Shown here: piece by piece, positions 4,703-5,816 of the stretch
Position numbering within the stretch: the stretch's first letter is position 1
Layout: each line of letters opens with the position of its first letter
Assembly: GCA_900544875.1 (NCBI GenBank)
Contig: UQWS01000042.1
Location: forward strand, 1 to 5,816
From: an uncultured Collinsella sp.
Lineage (GTDB): Bacteria > Actinomycetota > Coriobacteriia > Coriobacteriales > Coriobacteriaceae
Direction: 5' to 3'
DNA length: 5,816 nt
The notes under the pieces: model-generated
Databases searched by the model: none
The model's input: only the letters and a program-made list of their open reading frames with translations
Told to the model about the DNA's origin: nothing
Program-made: the position numbers and the translations under genes

Positions 4703-4716
4703 GAAAGGAGCCGCCC

Positions 4717-5816
4717 ATGGCAGCACCCGAGCAGCTGTTCAACGTCCGTGAGCGCAAGCGTTTTGAGCGTCACGACATCTGGGAGCGCATCGCCGAGAAC
4801 GGCACGATTTCCGCCGCCGTCATGGTCTTCGCCGCCATCGCCGCCGTCATTTGCGCCAATACCGATGCCTACGAGGCCATCCATCACTTTTTGGAGACCC
4901 CGCTGTATGTGGGTCTGGGCAACCTTACGGCCGGTCTCACCGTTGAGCTTTTCGTCAACGACTTTCTCATGGCGTTTTTCTTTTTGTTGGTGGGTATTGA
5001 GCTTAAGTACGAGATGACGGTCGGCGAGCTCAAGAATCCGCGTCAGGCCATGCTTCCCATGCTGGCGGCCGTGGGCGGCGTCGTCGTTCCCGCCTGCATC
5101 TACCTGATCTTTAACCATGCCGGCGCCCGCAACGGTTGGGCCATTCCCATGGCAACCGATATTGCCTTTGCGTTGGGCGTGCTGTCGCTTTTGGGCAATC
5201 GCGTGCCCAACGGCGTGCGCGTGTTCTTCTCGACGCTCGCCATCGCCGACGACCTCATCTCTATCGCCGCCATCGCCATCTTCTACGGTCAGAGCCCCAA
5301 TCCGTTTTGGTTGGGCGCCGCCGCGCTTGTGACCTGCGCGCTCGTGTGGCTCAACAAGACGCAGCATTACCGCCTTGCCCCGTATTCGGTGCTGGGCCTG
5401 CTGCTGTGGTTCTGCATGTTCAAGAGCGGCGTACACGCCACGCTTGCCGGCGTCATCTTGGCTTTTACCATCCCGGCCAAGTGCGGCGTCAAGCTCGATA
5501 GCCTTACCGATTGGTTGGGCGAGTGCCTGCCGTTGCTCGATGACCGCTACGATGACGAGGCACACATCCTGGGCCAGCATGACTTTACCGTCTCGACCAC
5601 TAAGGTCGAGCGCGTCATGCACCGCGTCACCCCGCCGCTCATCCGCATGGAGCGTCTGATCTCCACGCCGGTCAACTTTGTGATTCTGCCGATCTTTGCG
5701 TTCGTGAACGCACAGGTTCGCCTAGTGGGCGTGGACATGAGCACGCTGCTCACCGACCCGGTGACGCTCGGCGTGTACTTTGGCATGCTGCTGGGCAAGC
5801 CGATCGGCATCTTTGG
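4717..5816 (+). CDS. nhaA: Na+/H+ antiporter NhaA, 3' end beyond the window
   Basis: This inner-membrane antiporter exports Na+ (or Li+) in exchange for protons, for pH and salt homeostasis. The frame is open from the ATG to the window edge (366 complete codons), so the C-terminus is missing. AAAGGAG (4704-4710) lies 6 nt before the start. Family landmarks: NDFLMAFFFLLVGIELKYE (81-99); ATDIAFALGV (146-155), with D148 matching E. coli D133; LAIADDL (174-180), with D178-D179 matching the ion-binding D163-D164; SGVHATLAGVI (237-247); and LLGKPIGI (358-365), with K361 matching K300. All key residues are present, so it should be functional. Two oddities: the loop at about 255-310 is longer than in E. 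coli NhaA and rich in Asp/Glu, and the usual FAFANAG reads FAFVNAQ (327-333). The leader carries several hairpins and a terminator-like structure. Confidence 0.96.
   Translation, partial: MAAPEQLFNVRERKRFERHDIWERIAENGTISAAVMVFAAIAAVICANTDAYEAIHHFLETPLYVGLGNLTAGLTVELFVNDFLMAFFFLLVGIELKYEMTVGELKNPRQAMLPMLAAVGGVVVPACIYLIFNHAGARNGWAIPMATDIAFALGVLSLLGNRVPNGVRVFFSTLAIADDLISIAAIAIFYGQSPNPFWLGAAALVTCALVWLNKTQHYRLAPYSVLGLLLWFCMFKSGVHATLAGVILAFTIPAKCGVKLDSLTDWLGECLPLLDDRYDDEAHILGQHDFTVSTTKVERVMHRVTPPLIRMERLISTPVNFVILPIFAFVNAQVRLVGVDMSTLLTDPVTLGVYFGMLLGKPIGIF

Noticed and set aside
3490..5622. 710-codon open frame on the minus strand opposite ppaC and nhaA
   Set aside because: It runs antisense to two clearly recognised genes and its translation is a low-complexity mix rich in G, D, H, R and L with no domain. 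Long antisense open frames are expected in GC-rich DNA with strong third-position bias.
15..5816. A novel multi-gene system (defence, secretion, mobile element)
   Set aside because: All five complete genes and the partial one belong to well-known metabolic or housekeeping families, and no transposase, integrase, nuclease, toxin or CRISPR repeat is present.

Overview
The window looks like ordinary chromosomal DNA from a GC-rich actinobacterium, most likely a gut Coriobacteriia member of the Collinsella type. This is inferred from the codon choice (GCC, GTC, CTC, GGC dominant), the gene complement and the style of the intergenic repeats. No search was run. All real genes are on the + strand. 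There is no sign of phage, plasmid, CRISPR, tRNA or rRNA.

Layout: (1) 15-2163 holds a complete lactose/cellobiose/diacetylchitobiose-family phosphotransferase permease in the order EIIC (15-1358), EIIB (1519-1821), EIIA (1831-2163). EIIB and EIIA are closely spaced. A 160-nt gap with two hairpins separates EIIC from EIIB. A strong intrinsic terminator (2223-2260) closes the unit. (2) 2406-3359 is a ROK-family sugar kinase, probably glucokinase-like, with its own leader. It is flanked by short palindromic intergenic repeats (2317-2345, 3361-3391, 3396-3418). (3) 3526-4449 is a family II manganese-dependent inorganic pyrophosphatase (ppaC), closed by a strong terminator (4469-4508). (4) 4717 to the window edge is the first 366 codons of an NhaA Na+/H+ antiporter. 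It is cut off by the window end, so an ORF search that requires a stop codon would miss it. Its leader is heavily structured and holds a terminator-like hairpin upstream of the ribosome binding site.

How they work together: the PTS brings in and phosphorylates a beta-linked disaccharide or related sugar. The phospho-glycosidase and regulator expected with it are not in the window and may lie upstream. The ROK kinase could phosphorylate the unphosphorylated hexose released by such a glycosidase, although the terminator makes it a separate transcription unit. PpaC (pyrophosphate removal) and NhaA (Na+ and pH homeostasis) are housekeeping genes with no visible functional link to the PTS.

No novel multi-gene system is apparent. 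The most interesting signals are non-coding: the nhaA leader, a family of GTCCCTTT-containing palindromic repeats confined to intergenic spaces, and hairpins directly after stop codons or directly before ribosome binding sites. All five complete genes also end in TAG.
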